NCBI RefSeq assembly: GCF_027359375.1
Contig: NZ_CP114779.1
Coordinates: 1,054,001-1,118,000 of the forward strand
DNA: 64,000 nucleotides
Source: Prochlorococcus marinus str. MIT 0919
Lineage (GTDB): Bacteria; Cyanobacteriota; Cyanobacteriia; PCC-6307; Cyanobiaceae
Direction of reading: 5' to 3'
This document shows, in pieces, positions 1 to 11,649 of the stretch (the first letter of the stretch is position 1; each line of letters opens with the position of its first letter). A program made the position numbers and the translations under genes. The notes below the pieces were generated by a model. The model saw only the letters and a list, made by a program, of their open reading frames with translations, was not told where the DNA came from and made no database searches.

Positions 1-799
1 AGAAAAACTGGCACCTGAAATATTTAGTGCTTGCAAATTAGCTCTTAATTCTGAAGTTAAAGATTTAGATTTTTTAAGACCCAATAAAAAGGAGTTTATT
101 AAGTCTCCAAATTTATCAATAGATGTGGCAGTCATGGAAAAAACAAGTCTTGGTTCTGTTATTCCACTTGATGCGGGATGGAGTGATGTAGGGAATTGGC
201 GATCATTATGGGAATCTTCTAAGAAAGATCAAGATGGAAATGTTGTCAAAGGGAAAGTAATTGCAAAAAATTGCAAGAATACTTACTTAAGAAGTGAGAA
301 GAGATTAGTAGTTGGTTTAGGTATAGAAAAATTAATAATTGTTGAAACTGATGATGCAGTACTCGTTGCAAATCAAAAAGAAGCAGAAAATATAAAAAAT
401 ATAGTTAAGGAACTTGAAAGAGACAACGTAGCTGAAAGCAAAGCGCACCGCAAAATCTATAGACCCTGGGGACATTACACTTCAATAGTTAAAGGGAATA
501 GATGGCAAGTTAAAATAATTGAAGTTAAGCCTGGTGCATTTCTATCACTGCAAATGCACCATCATAGAGCAGAGCACTGGGTTGTAGTGAAAGGAACAGC
601 TTTAATTCAGAGAGATGGTAAAGAAGAGTTATTAGGTGAAAACCAAAGTACATACATACCATTAGGTTGTAAACATCGTCTTGGCAATCCTGGTAAAATG
701 CCCCTGGAACTAATTGAGATTCAAAGTGGTGCATATATAGGAGAAGATGATATTTTACGAATTGAAGATGAATATGGAAGGGTAGATAAGAATACGTAA
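1..799 (+). CDS. manC: Mannose-1-phosphate guanylyltransferase / mannose-6-phosphate isomerase, 3' part
   Basis: The reading frame is open from base 2 and continues beyond the left edge, so only the last 265 residues are visible. They contain the end of the nucleotidyltransferase domain (AVMEKT, then LDAGWSDVGNWRSLWE) followed by a C-terminal type II cupin (KPGAFLSLQMHHHRAEHW), the arrangement of bifunctional CpsB/ManC enzymes that make GDP-mannose for polysaccharide synthesis. Family members are about 470-490 residues, so slightly under half is missing. An internal ATG at 125 could be mistaken for the start, but it lies inside the conserved domain. The gene is convergent with glmS and ends 6 bases from it. 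Whether both catalytic activities are kept cannot be judged from this fragment. Confidence 0.9.
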   Translation, partial: EKLAPEIFSACKLALNSEVKDLDFLRPNKKEFIKSPNLSIDVAVMEKTSLGSVIPLDAGWSDVGNWRSLWESSKKDQDGNVVKGKVIAKNCKNTYLRSEKRLVVGLGIEKLIIVETDDAVLVANQKEAENIKNIVKELERDNVAESKAHRKIYRPWGHYTSIVKGNRWQVKIIEVKPGAFLSLQMHHHRAEHWVVVKGTALIQRDGKEELLGENQSTYIPLGCKHRLGNPGKMPLELIEIQSGAYIGEDDILRIEDEYGRVDKNT

Positions 800-805
800 A
801 TTTAA

Positions 806-2710
806 CTATTCAACAGTTACACTTTTGGCTAGATTTCTTGGTTGATCAACATCCAAACCTCTCTGAGCCGCAATATAATAACTCAACAATTGCATAGGAA
901 TTACTGTCAATAAAGGACTCACCCATTCACTCACTTTAGGAATAGGCAATAAATAATCAAAAACTTCAGTTTCAGGTGCTTTCGGGCCAATCCCAATTAA
1001 CTTTGCATCCCTTGCTTTAGCTTCTTGAGCATTACTTAAAACCTTTTCGTAAACCACACCCTGAGTAGCTATTGAAATAACAGGCACTCTTTGATCTAGC
1101 AAGGCAATAGGGCCATGCTTCATTTCACCAGCTGGATACCCCTCAGCATGGATATAACTAATCTCTTTAAGTTTCAATGCTCCCTCAAGTGCAATTGGAT
1201 AATTAATACCCCGCCCCAAAAAGATCACATCTTCAGTCTCTGAAAAACGATGAGCTAATTCCTCAGCCATTTGGTTATGTTGCTTTACTAGATCTTTTAA
1301 CTGATCTGGAATAGCTCTCAATTCCTTACATAAATTTTGTATTTCTTCAGATGATCTACTCTTTCTACGAGTAGCAAAACTAATAGCTAATCCATAAAAA
1401 GCTAATAATTGTCCTAAAAAAGTTTTAGTAGCTGCAACTCCAACTTCTATACCTGCTTCAATATCAAGAATATTAGAAACTTGCAAACCTAACGAACTTT
1501 CAGGACTATTAGTAATCCCAAGCTGGACAGAAGCAAAATCCTCATCATTCAAAGCTGTCCGTCGTTGATGTTCCATTGCCAAGGCAGCAAGAGTATCTGC
1601 GGTCTCTCCTGATTGAGTTACGCCAATAGTCAATGTGTGAGGTGAAACAGGAGGAGGTGCGTAGCGAAATTCACTAGCAAAGAACACAGAAGTTCTAATA
1701 CCAGCAAATTGTTCTAAAAGATATGCCCCAACAAGTCCTGCATGCCTACTAGTTCCACAAGCTAAAATCTGAATTTGATCTACAGATTCATAAACAGATA
1801 AGTCATATGGAGATGCCACTGGGCTTTCACTTGGTAAATCAACTGGCAAATATTTAGATAGCCATAACTCAACAGTTTCTGGTTGTTCATGAATTTCCTT
1901 GAGCATGAAATGACGGAAATTTCTTTTATCGATAACTTGATCAAGGCCACTTAGGAACAAAGGACTCCTATTTTTACGATTGCCTTGAATGTCATAAAGC
2001 TCAATGCCTAGAGGGGTTAAAAGAGCAACTTCTTCATCCTCCATTGGAAGAATTGTTCTTGTAAAGCCAGCTAAAGCAGGCATATCACTTGCACAAAGAA
2101 ACTCTCCTTCGCCCAAACCAATAACCAAAGGAGCTTGTTTTTTTGCAACAATTAATGCATCAGGAGTTGCAGACCAAACAATTGCAATTGCATAAGCACC
2201 TTCTAAAAGGTCTAAGACTCTTCTTACTGCATCTAACAAAACTGAACTACTTGGAGTTCTACCTTCCTTTATAAACTTTTCGAGTTCCTTGGCAATTAAA
2301 TGAGGAATGACTTCAGTATCAGTTTCAGAAACAAAGCTCACCCCTTGATTTTCTAAGTTCTTACGTAAAGAAGTGTGATTTTCAATGATTCCATTTTGAA
2401 CAACAGCAACTTGTCCTGAATTATCTCTATGAGGATGGGCATTACGTTCTTCTGGCTTCCCATGAGTAGCCCAACGAGTATGACCAATACCTAAATAGCC
2501 CGGTGTTCCCTCTTTTTCAATTAACCCTGCAAGGTTCACGAGTTTACCTTTAGCCTTTTTACAGGTAACAAAGCCAACTGGGGAATTTTTTTGCTGAGTA
2601 ACCGTAGCTAAACCCGCGGAATCATAACCACGATATTCAAGCTTCCTTAAACCATCTAATAGAAGTGGTGAGGCTTCTCGAGATCCAACAAAAGCAACAA
2701 TCCCACACAT
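806..2710 (-). CDS. glmS: Glutamine--fructose-6-phosphate aminotransferase (isomerizing)
   Basis: This 634-residue enzyme makes glucosamine-6-phosphate from fructose-6-phosphate and glutamine, the first step toward UDP-GlcNAc for peptidoglycan and lipid A. The N-terminal MCGIVAFVG places the catalytic cysteine at position 2, exposed after Met removal. The glutaminase domain fills about residues 1-230 (GHTRWATHG visible), followed by two SIS domains (CGTSRHA; LGRGINYPIALEGALKLKE) and the canonical C-terminal AKSVTVE. Length is a little above the usual 610. It lies downstream of psaC on the same strand with a 75-base gap holding a weak hairpin. That gap is too short for a glmS ribozyme and I see no such motif. 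Confidence 0.97.
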   Translation of the reverse strand: MCGIVAFVGSREASPLLLDGLRKLEYRGYDSAGLATVTQQKNSPVGFVTCKKAKGKLVNLAGLIEKEGTPGYLGIGHTRWATHGKPEERNAHPHRDNSGQVAVVQNGIIENHTSLRKNLENQGVSFVSETDTEVIPHLIAKELEKFIKEGRTPSSSVLLDAVRRVLDLLEGAYAIAIVWSATPDALIVAKKQAPLVIGLGEGEFLCASDMPALAGFTRTILPMEDEEVALLTPLGIELYDIQGNRKNRSPLFLSGLDQVIDKRNFRHFMLKEIHEQPETVELWLSKYLPVDLPSESPVASPYDLSVYESVDQIQILACGTSRHAGLVGAYLLEQFAGIRTSVFFASEFRYAPPPVSPHTLTIGVTQSGETADTLAALAMEHQRRTALNDEDFASVQLGITNSPESSLGLQVSNILDIEAGIEVGVAATKTFLGQLLAFYGLAISFATRRKSRSSEEIQNLCKELRAIPDQLKDLVKQHNQMAEELAHRFSETEDVIFLGRGINYPIALEGALKLKEISYIHAEGYPAGEMKHGPIALLDQRVPVISIATQGVVYEKVLSNAQEAKARDAKLIGIGPKAPETEVFDYLLPIPKVSEWVSPLLTVIPMQLLSYYIAAQRGLDVDQPRNLAKSVTVE

Positions 2711-2764
2711 ATATTCTTTAAAGGCTAATTAGATAGCCAGGCTTTTTTTATATGACAAAACTAA

Positions 2765-2783
2765 CTTAAGAATGAGTCTTAAG
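2765..2783 (-). terminator. Weak hairpin just after psaC
   Basis: Two CTTAAG arms separated by seven bases begin two bases beyond the psaC stop codon on the minus strand, and are followed by a T-rich stretch (TTAGTTTTGT). This could end psaC transcripts before glmS. The stem is only six pairs and AT-rich, so a processing or 3'-stability role is equally possible. Confidence 0.35.
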
Positions 2784-2785
2784 CA

Positions 2786-3064
<279 letters not shown>

Positions 3065-3166
3065 TTACTCAATTTGGTTCAACATAAAGAGATTCATGCA
3101 TCTGGCTTCACTCTTGTTAACTAGAACCCATTAGCCCGTAAGATGCAGTTCGGATCTAAATAATGT

Positions 3167-3409
3167 ATGTCTCAGGACACAATCCTCGAAAAAGTTCGTT
3201 CTATCGTTTCAGAACAACTCAGTGTTGATGCAGGCGAAGTCAAGCTTGAATCAAATTTTCAAAACGACCTTGGAGCCGACTCTCTCGATACTGTTGAGTT
3301 GGTAATGGCTCTTGAAGAGGCTTTTGACATCGAAATCCCAGATGAAGCCGCGGAAGGTATCGCCACCGTTGGTGATGCCGTCAAGTACATAGACGAAAAG
3401 CAAGGTTGA
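3167..3409 (+). CDS. acpP: Acyl carrier protein
   Basis: This small acidic protein (80 residues) carries growing acyl chains for fatty acid synthesis on a 4'-phosphopantetheine arm. The attachment serine is Ser39 in the motif [15 protein letters not shown]. It is followed after 7 bases by fabF, the condensing enzyme that uses it, so the two are almost certainly one operon. The start ATG is the only one compatible with the family N-terminus. Confidence 0.98.
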   Translation: MSQDTILEKVRSIVSEQLSVDAGEVKLESNFQNDLGADSLDTVELVMALEEAFDIEIPDEAAEGIATVGDAVKYIDEKQG

Positions 3410-3416
3410 GGATCTC

Positions 3417-4664
3417 ATGATGGAGAATCTCCATCGAGTTGTTATCACTGGGCTCGGCGCTATTACCCCAATTGGAAATACCGTCGAGGAATATCTTGCA
3501 GGTCTGCAATCTGGAGTAAATGGCGTTGGTCCAATTACTCTATTTGATGCATCTAACCATGCCTGCCGTTTTGGTGCTGAAGTCAAAAACTTCGATCCAA
3601 CTGGCTTACTCGAGCCAAAAGAATCGAAAAGATGGGACAGGTTTTCTAAATTCGCAGTAATTGCTGCAAAGGAAGCCATATCCAACTCAGGTTTATCTAT
3701 TAATGAACACAATGCATCACGCATTGGAGTCATTATTGGATCTGGAGTTGGTGGTTTATTGACTATGGAAACCCAGGCTCAAGTCCTTAATGTCAAAGGT
3801 CCAGGAAGAGTTAGCCCTTTTACTGTTCCTATGATGATCCCAAACATGGCGACAGGTCTAACGGCTATTGCACTGGGTGCTCAAGGCCCTAGTTCGGCCG
3901 TTGCCACTGCATGTGCGGCAGGTTCGAATGCAATTGGAGACTCTTTCCGCTTGCTTCAGCTTGGGAAAGCAGACGCCATGATTTGTGGAGGAGCAGAAGC
4001 AAGTATTACGCCCCTTGGAGTTGCTGGTTTTTCCAGCGCAAAAGCCCTCTCATTCAGAAATGAAGATCCATTAAGCGCTAGTAGACCATTTGATGCTGAG
4101 CGTGATGGATTTGTCATTGGAGAAGGAGCAGGTGTACTAGTTTTAGAAACCCTTGAGCATGCTAAAAAACGTAATGCTCCTATCTACGGAGAAGTTATTG
4201 GTTACGGAACCACCTGTGATGCTCATCACATTACATCTCCTACACCTGGTGGCTTAGGTGGAGCTAAAGCTATGAAAGAAGCTCTTTCAGACGCCCAAGT
4301 CAACCCCAATGAAGTTGATTACATTAATGCGCATGGAACTAGCACTCCAGCAAATGACAGTAATGAAACTTCTGCCATCAAAACTGCACTAGGAGAAAGA
4401 GCTAAGCAGATACCTGTGAGTTCAACAAAATCAATGACAGGTCATCTACTTGGCGGGTCTGGAGGCATTGAAGCGGTAGCATGTGTTCTCTCTATTCAGC
4501 ATGGAGTAATCCCACCTACTATCAACTATTCCAACCCAGATCCAGCTTGTGATTTGGACTATGTCCCCAACTCTGCTAGAGAAAATAAATTAAATATTGT
4601 ACTTTCCAATTCATTTGGATTTGGAGGTCACAATGTTTGCTTGGCCTTTAGAAAATTTTTCTAA
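3417..4664 (+). CDS. fabF: 3-oxoacyl-[acyl-carrier-protein] synthase II
   Basis: FabF condenses malonyl-ACP with acyl-ACP to elongate fatty acids. The 415-residue protein has the thiolase-fold catalytic triad: Cys166 in TACAAGSNA, His306 in NAHGTSTP and His343 in TGHLLGGSGG. The C-terminal SNSFGFGGHN motif is also present. Two adjacent ATG codons (3417 and 3420) are possible starts; a GAGG sequence around 3408-3411, inside the end of acpP, could serve as ribosome binding site for either. It forms an operon with acpP. Assignment to FabF rather than FabB rests on length and overall similarity. Confidence 0.97.
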   Translation: MMENLHRVVITGLGAITPIGNTVEEYLAGLQSGVNGVGPITLFDASNHACRFGAEVKNFDPTGLLEPKESKRWDRFSKFAVIAAKEAISNSGLSINEHNASRIGVIIGSGVGGLLTMETQAQVLNVKGPGRVSPFTVPMMIPNMATGLTAIALGAQGPSSAVATACAAGSNAIGDSFRLLQLGKADAMICGGAEASITPLGVAGFSSAKALSFRNEDPLSASRPFDAERDGFVIGEGAGVLVLETLEHAKKRNAPIYGEVIGYGTTCDAHHITSPTPGGLGGAKAMKEALSDAQVNPNEVDYINAHGTSTPANDSNETSAIKTALGERAKQIPVSSTKSMTGHLLGGSGGIEAVACVLSIQHGVIPPTINYSNPDPACDLDYVPNSARENKLNIVLSNSFGFGGHNVCLAFRKFF

Positions 4665-4714
4665 AAGAATCCAACACCCAATCAGAAAGAAACTTCTAAT
4701 CACTCTTTAACACA

Positions 4715-6724
4715 ATGGTCGCTGCGCCCGCTTCACTCGATACTCTTTGCATTAACAGCATTCGAATGCTGGCTGTTGATGCAGTTAATAAATCCAAAAG
4801 CGGACATCCTGGATTACCTATGGGATGTGCACCAATGGGATATGCCCTTTGGGACAAGTTTTTAAACCATAATCCTAAAAATCCCAAATGGTTCAATCGA
4901 GACAGATTTGTTCTTTCTGCTGGTCATGGCTGCATGTTGTTATATGCCCTATTACATCTAACTGGGTACGATTCAGTAACTATTGAAGATATCAAACAAT
5001 TTAGGCAATGGGGCGCAAAAACTCCTGGGCACCCTGAGACTTTTGAAACAGCTGGTGTAGAAGTTACTGCAGGTCCTTTAGGAGCAGGAATCTCAAATGC
5101 AGTTGGACTAGCAATTGCAGAATCACATCTAGCAGCAAAATTCAACAAACCAAATCTTTCTATTGTTGACCATTTCACCTACGTCATCATGGGAGATGGA
5201 TGCAATCAAGAAGGGGTTGCATCAGAAGCATGTTCTTTAGCTGGTCATTTAAAGCTTGGAAAACTTATTGCTTTATATGATGACAATCACATAACTATTG
5301 ATGGCAGAACAGATGTTTCTTTTACCGAAGATGTACTGAAAAGATATGAATCATATGGATGGCATGTCCAGCATGTAAAAGATGGGAATTCCGATGTAAA
5401 TGCAATTTCTCAGGCTATAGAAACAGCTAAAGCCGTAACAGATAAACCTTCAATCATTAAAATAACAACCACTATTGGATATGGATCTCCCAACAAAAGC
5501 GATACTGCTGGAGTTCATGGAGCACCTCTAGGCGAAGAAGAAGCTGATCTAACCAGAAAATCGTTGAATTGGCCTTATGGTCCTTTTGAGATACCTCAAG
5601 AAGCTTATGAGCAATACAGGAAAGCAATAGATAAAGGTTCCAAGTTAGAAAGCAATTGGAATGACTTGCTTGCAACATATCGATCTAAGTATCCAAATGA
5701 ATCAAAGGAATTTGAAAGAATGTTGCGAGGCGAGCTACCGGGAAATTGGGACCAAAATTTACCGACTTATTCATCAGAAGACCAAGGGTTAGCCACAAGG
5801 AAACATTCCCAAATCTGTTTAGGCGCTCTCGGACCAAATCTGCCAGAACTCATTGGAGGTTCTGCAGACTTAACTCATTCAAATTACACTGATATCAAAG
5901 GGGAGACAGGATCATTCCAGCCTGAGACTAGGGAAAAGCGCTATTTGCATTTTGGAGTAAGGGAACATGCAATGGCAGCTATTCTTAATGGCATTGCCTA
6001 TCACGACAGCGGACTAATTCCCTATGGAGGAACATTCTTAGTATTTGCTGACTATATGAGAGGCTCAATGAGACTTTCAGCTCTCAGCGAGCTCGGAGTG
6101 ATTTATGTTTTAACTCACGACTCAATAGGCGTGGGAGAAGATGGACCAACTCACCAACCAATAGAAACTATTCCTTCCCTTAGAGCAATGCCAAATATGC
6201 TTGTCTTTAGGCCAGGAGATGGGAATGAGACGACTGGCTCTTACAAGCTGGCGATCAAAAATAGGAATCGGCCTAGTTCCCTATGCCTAAGTAGACAAGG
6301 AATGCCGAATCAAAGAAATTCCTCTAGCGATAAAGTTGCATTTGGAGGGTATGTTCTTGAAGATTGCGAAGGCACACCTGAATTAATAATGATTGGTACA
6401 GGTAGTGAACTAAATCTTTGTGTTGAAGCAGCGAAGGAATTAAAAAATAAGGGTAAAAAAGTTCGTGTTGTTTCTATGCCATGTGTTGAACTATTTGAAG
6501 AGCAAAGTAGTTCTTATAAAGAAGAAGTTTTACCAGTTAATGTAAGAAAACGTCTAGTTGTAGAAGCAGCCGAAACTTTTGGATGGCATAAATATATTGG
6601 ACTTGATGGTGACAGCGTCACAATGAATGGATTTGGCGCATCTGCCCCTGGTGGGACTTGTATGGAAAAATTTGGCTTTACCGTTGAAAATGTTCTCAAC
6701 AAAGCTACTAAACTTTTAGGTTAA
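4715..6724 (+). CDS. tktA: Transketolase
   Basis: Transketolase moves two-carbon units between sugar phosphates and serves both the Calvin cycle and the pentose phosphate pathway. The 669-residue length is typical. The thiamin diphosphate motif starts at MGDGCNQEG about residue 160. The N-terminal domain shows [10 protein letters not shown] and the central pyrimidine-binding domain shows [14 protein letters not shown]. The C-terminal domain is complete. It lies 50 bases after fabF on the same strand and could be co-transcribed. It depends on the thiamin cofactor whose synthesis genes thiC and thiG are also in this window. Confidence 0.97.
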   Translation: MVAAPASLDTLCINSIRMLAVDAVNKSKSGHPGLPMGCAPMGYALWDKFLNHNPKNPKWFNRDRFVLSAGHGCMLLYALLHLTGYDSVTIEDIKQFRQWGAKTPGHPETFETAGVEVTAGPLGAGISNAVGLAIAESHLAAKFNKPNLSIVDHFTYVIMGDGCNQEGVASEACSLAGHLKLGKLIALYDDNHITIDGRTDVSFTEDVLKRYESYGWHVQHVKDGNSDVNAISQAIETAKAVTDKPSIIKITTTIGYGSPNKSDTAGVHGAPLGEEEADLTRKSLNWPYGPFEIPQEAYEQYRKAIDKGSKLESNWNDLLATYRSKYPNESKEFERMLRGELPGNWDQNLPTYSSEDQGLATRKHSQICLGALGPNLPELIGGSADLTHSNYTDIKGETGSFQPETREKRYLHFGVREHAMAAILNGIAYHDSGLIPYGGTFLVFADYMRGSMRLSALSELGVIYVLTHDSIGVGEDGPTHQPIETIPSLRAMPNMLVFRPGDGNETTGSYKLAIKNRNRPSSLCLSRQGMPNQRNSSSDKVAFGGYVLEDCEGTPELIMIGTGSELNLCVEAAKELKNKGKKVRVVSMPCVELFEEQSSSYKEEVLPVNVRKRLVVEAAETFGWHKYIGLDGDSVTMNGFGASAPGGTCMEKFGFTVENVLNKATKLLG

Positions 6725-6757
6725 ATATTTTTTAAGAGTTGATAGTGCTATGAACTC

Positions 6758-8170
<1,413 letters not shown>

Positions 8171-8187
8171 TTAAAGGAGAACCCGAA

Positions 8188-8203
8188 CTGGCTTTGATCA
8201 CAC
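8188..8203 (-). promoter_or_regulatory. Potential anti-aptamer strand of the thiC riboswitch
   Basis: On the minus strand this segment reads GTGTGATC-AAA-GCCAG. It is complementary to CTGGC-TGA-GATCACAC inside the TPP aptamer (8250-8265), giving 8 pairs, a 2x2 mismatch and then 6 pairs. The paired aptamer segment includes the invariant CTGAGA pyrimidine-binding core, so this helix and the ligand-bound aptamer are mutually exclusive. I infer that it is the switching strand of the expression platform. Confidence 0.6.
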
Positions 8204-8209
8204 AAAATG

Positions 8210-8296
8210 CACTTTCCTTCGCCGGAATAACCCGAATCAGGTTCAGAGGGTGTGATCTCAGCCAGAGAAGCTTTCGCTTTTAGGCACCCCTAGTGA
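8210..8296 (-). ncRNA. TPP riboswitch (THI element)
   Basis: Read on the minus strand, the element begins CACTAGGGGTGCC, has the invariant CTGAGATCACACCC, then GAACCTGATTCGGGTTATTC and ends CCGGCGAAGGAAAGTG. These are the conserved THI-box blocks in order. P1 can close through CACT (8295-8292) with AGTG (8213-8210). It sits 55 bases upstream of thiC and senses thiamin diphosphate. Confidence 0.95.
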
Positions 8297-8341
8297 TATT
8301 CGTAAAATAGCTAAATTTTCAAAAAAAACTTAAATATCAAA

Positions 8342-8572
8342 TTAAGAGTTATTAGTTTCTTCCATCTGATTTAACTTAAGAAACAGTTTTTTTCTTCTCT
8401 GATGACGCTCTACAAATCCTGTACAAATGAAACCTATCCCAATCAGTAAGGCAGGTAAAGCTTGTACACGATCATTGCCCTTTCTTTGATAGAAGCCAAA
8501 AATAGCAATTACTACTAATAATGGAGCGGCTATTCTGATCAAAGTTTTGCTAGAAGGCTTGCCTAGTTTCAT
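8342..8572 (-). CDS. Small membrane protein, DUF3188-like
   Basis: This 76-residue protein has two hydrophobic segments, about residues 11-27 (IRIAAPLLVVIAIFGFY) and 37-53 (LPALLIGIGFICTGFV), joined by a short charged loop, with a basic then acidic tail. It resembles the cyanobacterial DUF3188 family, whose function is unknown; that recognition is from memory. I chose the ATG at 8572 because it overlaps the stop of the upstream peptidase gene as ATGA, a typical coupled start. A longer frame to 8617 would start inside that gene. The gene is the last of the ruvB-TPR-peptidase run. Confidence 0.7.
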   Translation of the reverse strand: MKLGKPSSKTLIRIAAPLLVVIAIFGFYQRKGNDRVQALPALLIGIGFICTGFVERHQRRKKLFLKLNQMEETNNS

Positions 8573-9744
8573 TGGGTTTCGTTCATCCAAGACAAAAGAG
8601 TTCTTGCTAAAAGGCAAATACCAATTTCTAAAGCACTTTCATCTGGAGAAAAGTATCCACTATGAAGTGGCGCACATCCCTCCAAACCACTAACTCCTAA
8701 TCTAAACATTGTCCCAGGGACATCTTTCAAAAACTCTGCGAAATCCTCAGCCCCTAAGGAAGGTTGTTCCAATCTCACAACATTTGAAGATTCGAGTAAA
8801 GAAATCGCAGATTTCTCAAGCAAGGAACTCAAGTAAGGATCGTTATAAACTGGTGGTGCTATTGCGCGATAATGAACTTTAGCCTCAGCTCCTAAATTAG
8901 AGGCAATTCCTTGAACGGTATTTGCAATCCAATCAGGCAAAGTTTCATTTAATTGAGGATCTAAACACCGAACTGTTCCTAACAACATCACTCTGTCAGC
9001 AATAACATTAAAAGCTTGACCACCTTGTATTTTCCCAAAACTAATAACCACTGGAGAAAGAGGGTCTAAACATCTGCTAATTGCCTCTTGAATGCCCGTA
9101 ATAACTCTTGCCCCTATCCATATTGGATCTATCGCTTGATGTGGTCTAGCTCCATGCCCTCCTTCTCCAATAATCTCTATTTCAAGTTCTCCGGCTGCAG
9201 CTGTTAATACTCCACTTTTGACTCCTATTTTGCCAACGGGCAAATCAGGATATACATGAACACCAAACAGTGCATCCACTCCATTCAAAGCCCCATCAGC
9301 TTTCATCCATCGTGCTCCGGAAGCAATTTCTTCAGCTGGTTGAAATAAAATTCTCACCCCATTTATTTGATTAGAATTTTGAGCCAACATTCTTGCTACA
9401 CCTAAACCAATACAAGTATGTAAATCATGACCACAAGCATGCATAACACCTTGGTTGAGAGAGGCAAAACTTAAACCCGTTTTTTCTTCTACTGGCAAAG
9501 CATCCATATCAACTCTTAACCCAACAAGTGAGCCAGAAATATCTCCTAAATCAGCGATTAATCCTGTTTTCCCTACAGCTTCTTTAACCTTCCATCCATA
9601 TTTTTTTAATTCTCCAGAAATCAATGCAGCAGTCTGATACTCCTGGCCACTTAATTCAGGATGAGAATGAAAATGCCTCCTTAAGTCAATTAATTCTGGC
9701 ATTAAGGTTTTAAGTACTTCCTTTTCTTGATTTAATAGATTCAT
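8569..9744 (-). CDS. M20 family amidohydrolase (N-acyl-amino acid / IAA-amino acid hydrolase type)
   Basis: This 391-residue zinc hydrolase belongs to the M20D/hippurate hydrolase group. Seen motifs are RRHFHSHPELSGQE near the N-terminus, DMDALPVEE, MHACGHDLHTC (metal ligands) and QPAEE. The C-terminal SLGAEDFAEF contributes a further ligand. Such enzymes split acyl or peptide groups from amino acids; the substrate cannot be read from the sequence. Its start ATG overlaps the stop of the preceding TPR gene (TAATG), and its stop overlaps the next start (ATGA), so it sits inside a translationally coupled run downstream of ruvB. Confidence 0.9.
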   Translation of the reverse strand: MNLLNQEKEVLKTLMPELIDLRRHFHSHPELSGQEYQTAALISGELKKYGWKVKEAVGKTGLIADLGDISGSLVGLRVDMDALPVEEKTGLSFASLNQGVMHACGHDLHTCIGLGVARMLAQNSNQINGVRILFQPAEEIASGARWMKADGALNGVDALFGVHVYPDLPVGKIGVKSGVLTAAAGELEIEIIGEGGHGARPHQAIDPIWIGARVITGIQEAISRCLDPLSPVVISFGKIQGGQAFNVIADRVMLLGTVRCLDPQLNETLPDWIANTVQGIASNLGAEAKVHYRAIAPPVYNDPYLSSLLEKSAISLLESSNVVRLEQPSLGAEDFAEFLKDVPGTMFRLGVSGLEGCAPLHSGYFSPDESALEIGICLLARTLLSWMNETQ

Positions 9745-10541
9745 TAATATGTCAAATCTATAAAAGCCAATAAGTCTTCAAAGGGATCTGGAGGCCAACG
9801 CAGAGATTCTAGAAGCCAAGCTTTTTGTGAATATTGATTATTTAAACCAACTACAGCCACCCAATTACTTTTGGCTTCTCCAATAAACCCCTGCCTCCAT
9901 AAAAGAGCAGTTAAAGCTGCTCTGCAATCAACAAACATTGGATACTTTCTAATAATTGAACGAAGCTCTGATTCAGCCTGAGCATATTCCTTTAATTGAT
10001 AATTAGCCAAAGCTTTACTAAGACGAGCCCCATAAAAGTTCGATTCAAAGATTTGAGCTTTATTAAATAAAACCGCAGCTTCTTTCCAATGACCTTGTGA
10101 ACCATCAACCCAACCCAAGCTGTATAAAGCGGATGCATTTTCGGCGTCTCTATCAAGAATCCATTTGTAATCTTGTTCAGCTTCTTCCCATCTTTGTAAA
10201 CTCTCTTCTGCAATGCCTTTATTGAAATGAGGGTCTAGCTCATTAGGCATTAATTCTATTGCCTTTTGCTGATCCAAGATCGCACCTTCAGGATCGCCTA
10301 AAGCTAAACGAACATTGCCGCGATTACTATATGCAACTCCATTTTCAGGAGCAAGGTCAATAAATCTATTCCATGTTTCTAAAGCTTTTGCAAAGTTTCC
10401 TGCCTTACTTTCTAAAAGACCTTCTTGAAAAATCATATTCAAGGACTCGTCAGCTTGAACTGAGCCTGCAGTGCAGCACAAAGCAAAACAAGCACAGATA
10501 ACTATGCAAGTGATTTTTTCTTTCATCGAAACAAGATTCAT
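9744..10541 (-). CDS. Exported TPR-repeat protein
   Basis: The 265-residue product starts with a signal-peptide-like segment ([21 protein letters not shown]) followed by several tetratricopeptide repeats between about residues 33 and 215 (for example [19 protein letters not shown] and [20 protein letters not shown]). It is probably exported to the periplasm or thylakoid lumen and works as a protein-protein scaffold. Two starts are possible: ATG at 10541, which overlaps the ruvB stop, and ATG at 10526, which gives a shorter and cleaner signal peptide. The cysteines near the signal end could hint at a lipoprotein, but no clear lipobox is seen. Its partner is unknown. Confidence 0.8.
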   Translation of the reverse strand: MNLVSMKEKITCIVICACFALCCTAGSVQADESLNMIFQEGLLESKAGNFAKALETWNRFIDLAPENGVAYSNRGNVRLALGDPEGAILDQQKAIELMPNELDPHFNKGIAEESLQRWEEAEQDYKWILDRDAENASALYSLGWVDGSQGHWKEAAVLFNKAQIFESNFYGARLSKALANYQLKEYAQAESELRSIIRKYPMFVDCRAALTALLWRQGFIGEAKSNWVAVVGLNNQYSQKAWLLESLRWPPDPFEDLLAFIDLTY

Positions 10542-11599
10542 ATTTTCTTATCACCATTGATATGATTTCGACCTTTAGTGGTTATCACCCTCCCTCTTGG
10601 CGTTCTCTTGATAAAACCAATTTGCAAAAGATATGGTTCAACTACCGACTCCAATGTTCCAGAGTCTTCTCCCAATGCAGCAGCAAGAGTATCTAGTCCT
10701 ATTGGTCGACCTTGATCTTCTGCGAAAAGTTCTAATAAAAAATTTCTATCTAATTGATCCAATCCACAATCATCGACACGATGTAATTTCAGGGACGCAT
10801 CAACCAAAGGTACATCAATAGATTTGTTTTTACCTTGAACAGTTGCAAAATCTCTAACTCTTCGAAGAAGTCTATTGGCAATCCTTGGTGTACCTCTACA
10901 CCTTCGTGCAATTTCTAAACTTGCATCACCTATCAATGATAAGCCAAAGAAACTTGCAGAGCGTTCAACAATGTTTTTTAAATCTTGCAGATTATAAAAT
11001 TCAAATCTTTGAGTAATACCAAACCTGTCGCGCAAAGGTGAGCTTATTGCAGCAGGTCTTGTAGTAGCCCCAATCAAAGTAAATCTAGGAATATCAATCG
11101 CTCTAGTTCTTGAACTTGTACCTTTACCAACTGTTAAATCAAGGCGAAAATCTTCTAATGCTGGGTACAAAAGCTCTTCTGCAGAATTCGTAAGTCGATG
11201 AATTTCATCTATAAATAACATCTCATCAGGTGACAAATTCATTAAAAGTCCAACAATATCTCGTGGCCTATCTAATGCTGGAGCACTGGTAATTCTGCAT
11301 TTAACACCTAGTTCTTGGGCAAGAACTAAGGCCATTGTTGTTTTGCCTAAACCAGGAGGTCCAAATAGCAATATATGATCCAAAGACTCTTTTCTATGCA
11401 ATGCAGCCTTAACAGATATATTTAAAACAGTTTTCAACTCTGATTGGCCTATAAATTCATTCAAATTTTTAGGTCTCAATGAATCGTGCTTTATTGTTTT
11501 TTCTTCTTCCTTTAATGGAGAAGGATCAATGTACCTAGGTTTTCCCTTAAACTTTTTAAGGGAATCATACTGATCAAAACCAGAAGACACTATTGCCAT
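10538..11599 (-). CDS. ruvB: Holliday junction branch migration ATPase RuvB
   Basis: RuvB is the hexameric motor that, with RuvA, moves Holliday junctions during recombination repair. The protein shows Walker A GPPGLGKT (residues 80-87 from the chosen start), Walker [10 protein letters not shown], sensor [19 protein letters not shown] and the C-terminal winged helix ending [12 protein letters not shown] place the start at ATG 11599 (MAIVSSG), giving 353 residues. A longer frame to 11671 would overlap the divergent smpB start and adds sequence unlike RuvB. It leads a minus-strand run with the TPR, M20 and DUF3188 genes. Confidence 0.95.
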   Translation of the reverse strand: MAIVSSGFDQYDSLKKFKGKPRYIDPSPLKEEEKTIKHDSLRPKNLNEFIGQSELKTVLNISVKAALHRKESLDHILLFGPPGLGKTTMALVLAQELGVKCRITSAPALDRPRDIVGLLMNLSPDEMLFIDEIHRLTNSAEELLYPALEDFRLDLTVGKGTSSRTRAIDIPRFTLIGATTRPAAISSPLRDRFGITQRFEFYNLQDLKNIVERSASFFGLSLIGDASLEIARRCRGTPRIANRLLRRVRDFATVQGKNKSIDVPLVDASLKLHRVDDCGLDQLDRNFLLELFAEDQGRPIGLDTLAAALGEDSGTLESVVEPYLLQIGFIKRTPRGRVITTKGRNHINGDKKI

Positions 11600-11649
11600 A
11601 TAGGGAAGGATAAGGCCCTTATGAAGTTTTACATTAGTGATTAGATGAA

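Noticed and set aside
525-734. Minus-strand open frame inside the manC fragment
   Set aside because: It lies wholly in the conserved cupin-coding sequence, and its product has no recognisable pattern.
2711-2785. glmS ribozyme upstream of glmS
   Set aside because: The gap to psaC is only 75 bases and shows none of the ribozyme core.
3251-3733. 160-codon minus-strand open frame across acpP and fabF
   Set aside because: It is a shadow of two strongly conserved genes on the plus strand and has no plausible domain.
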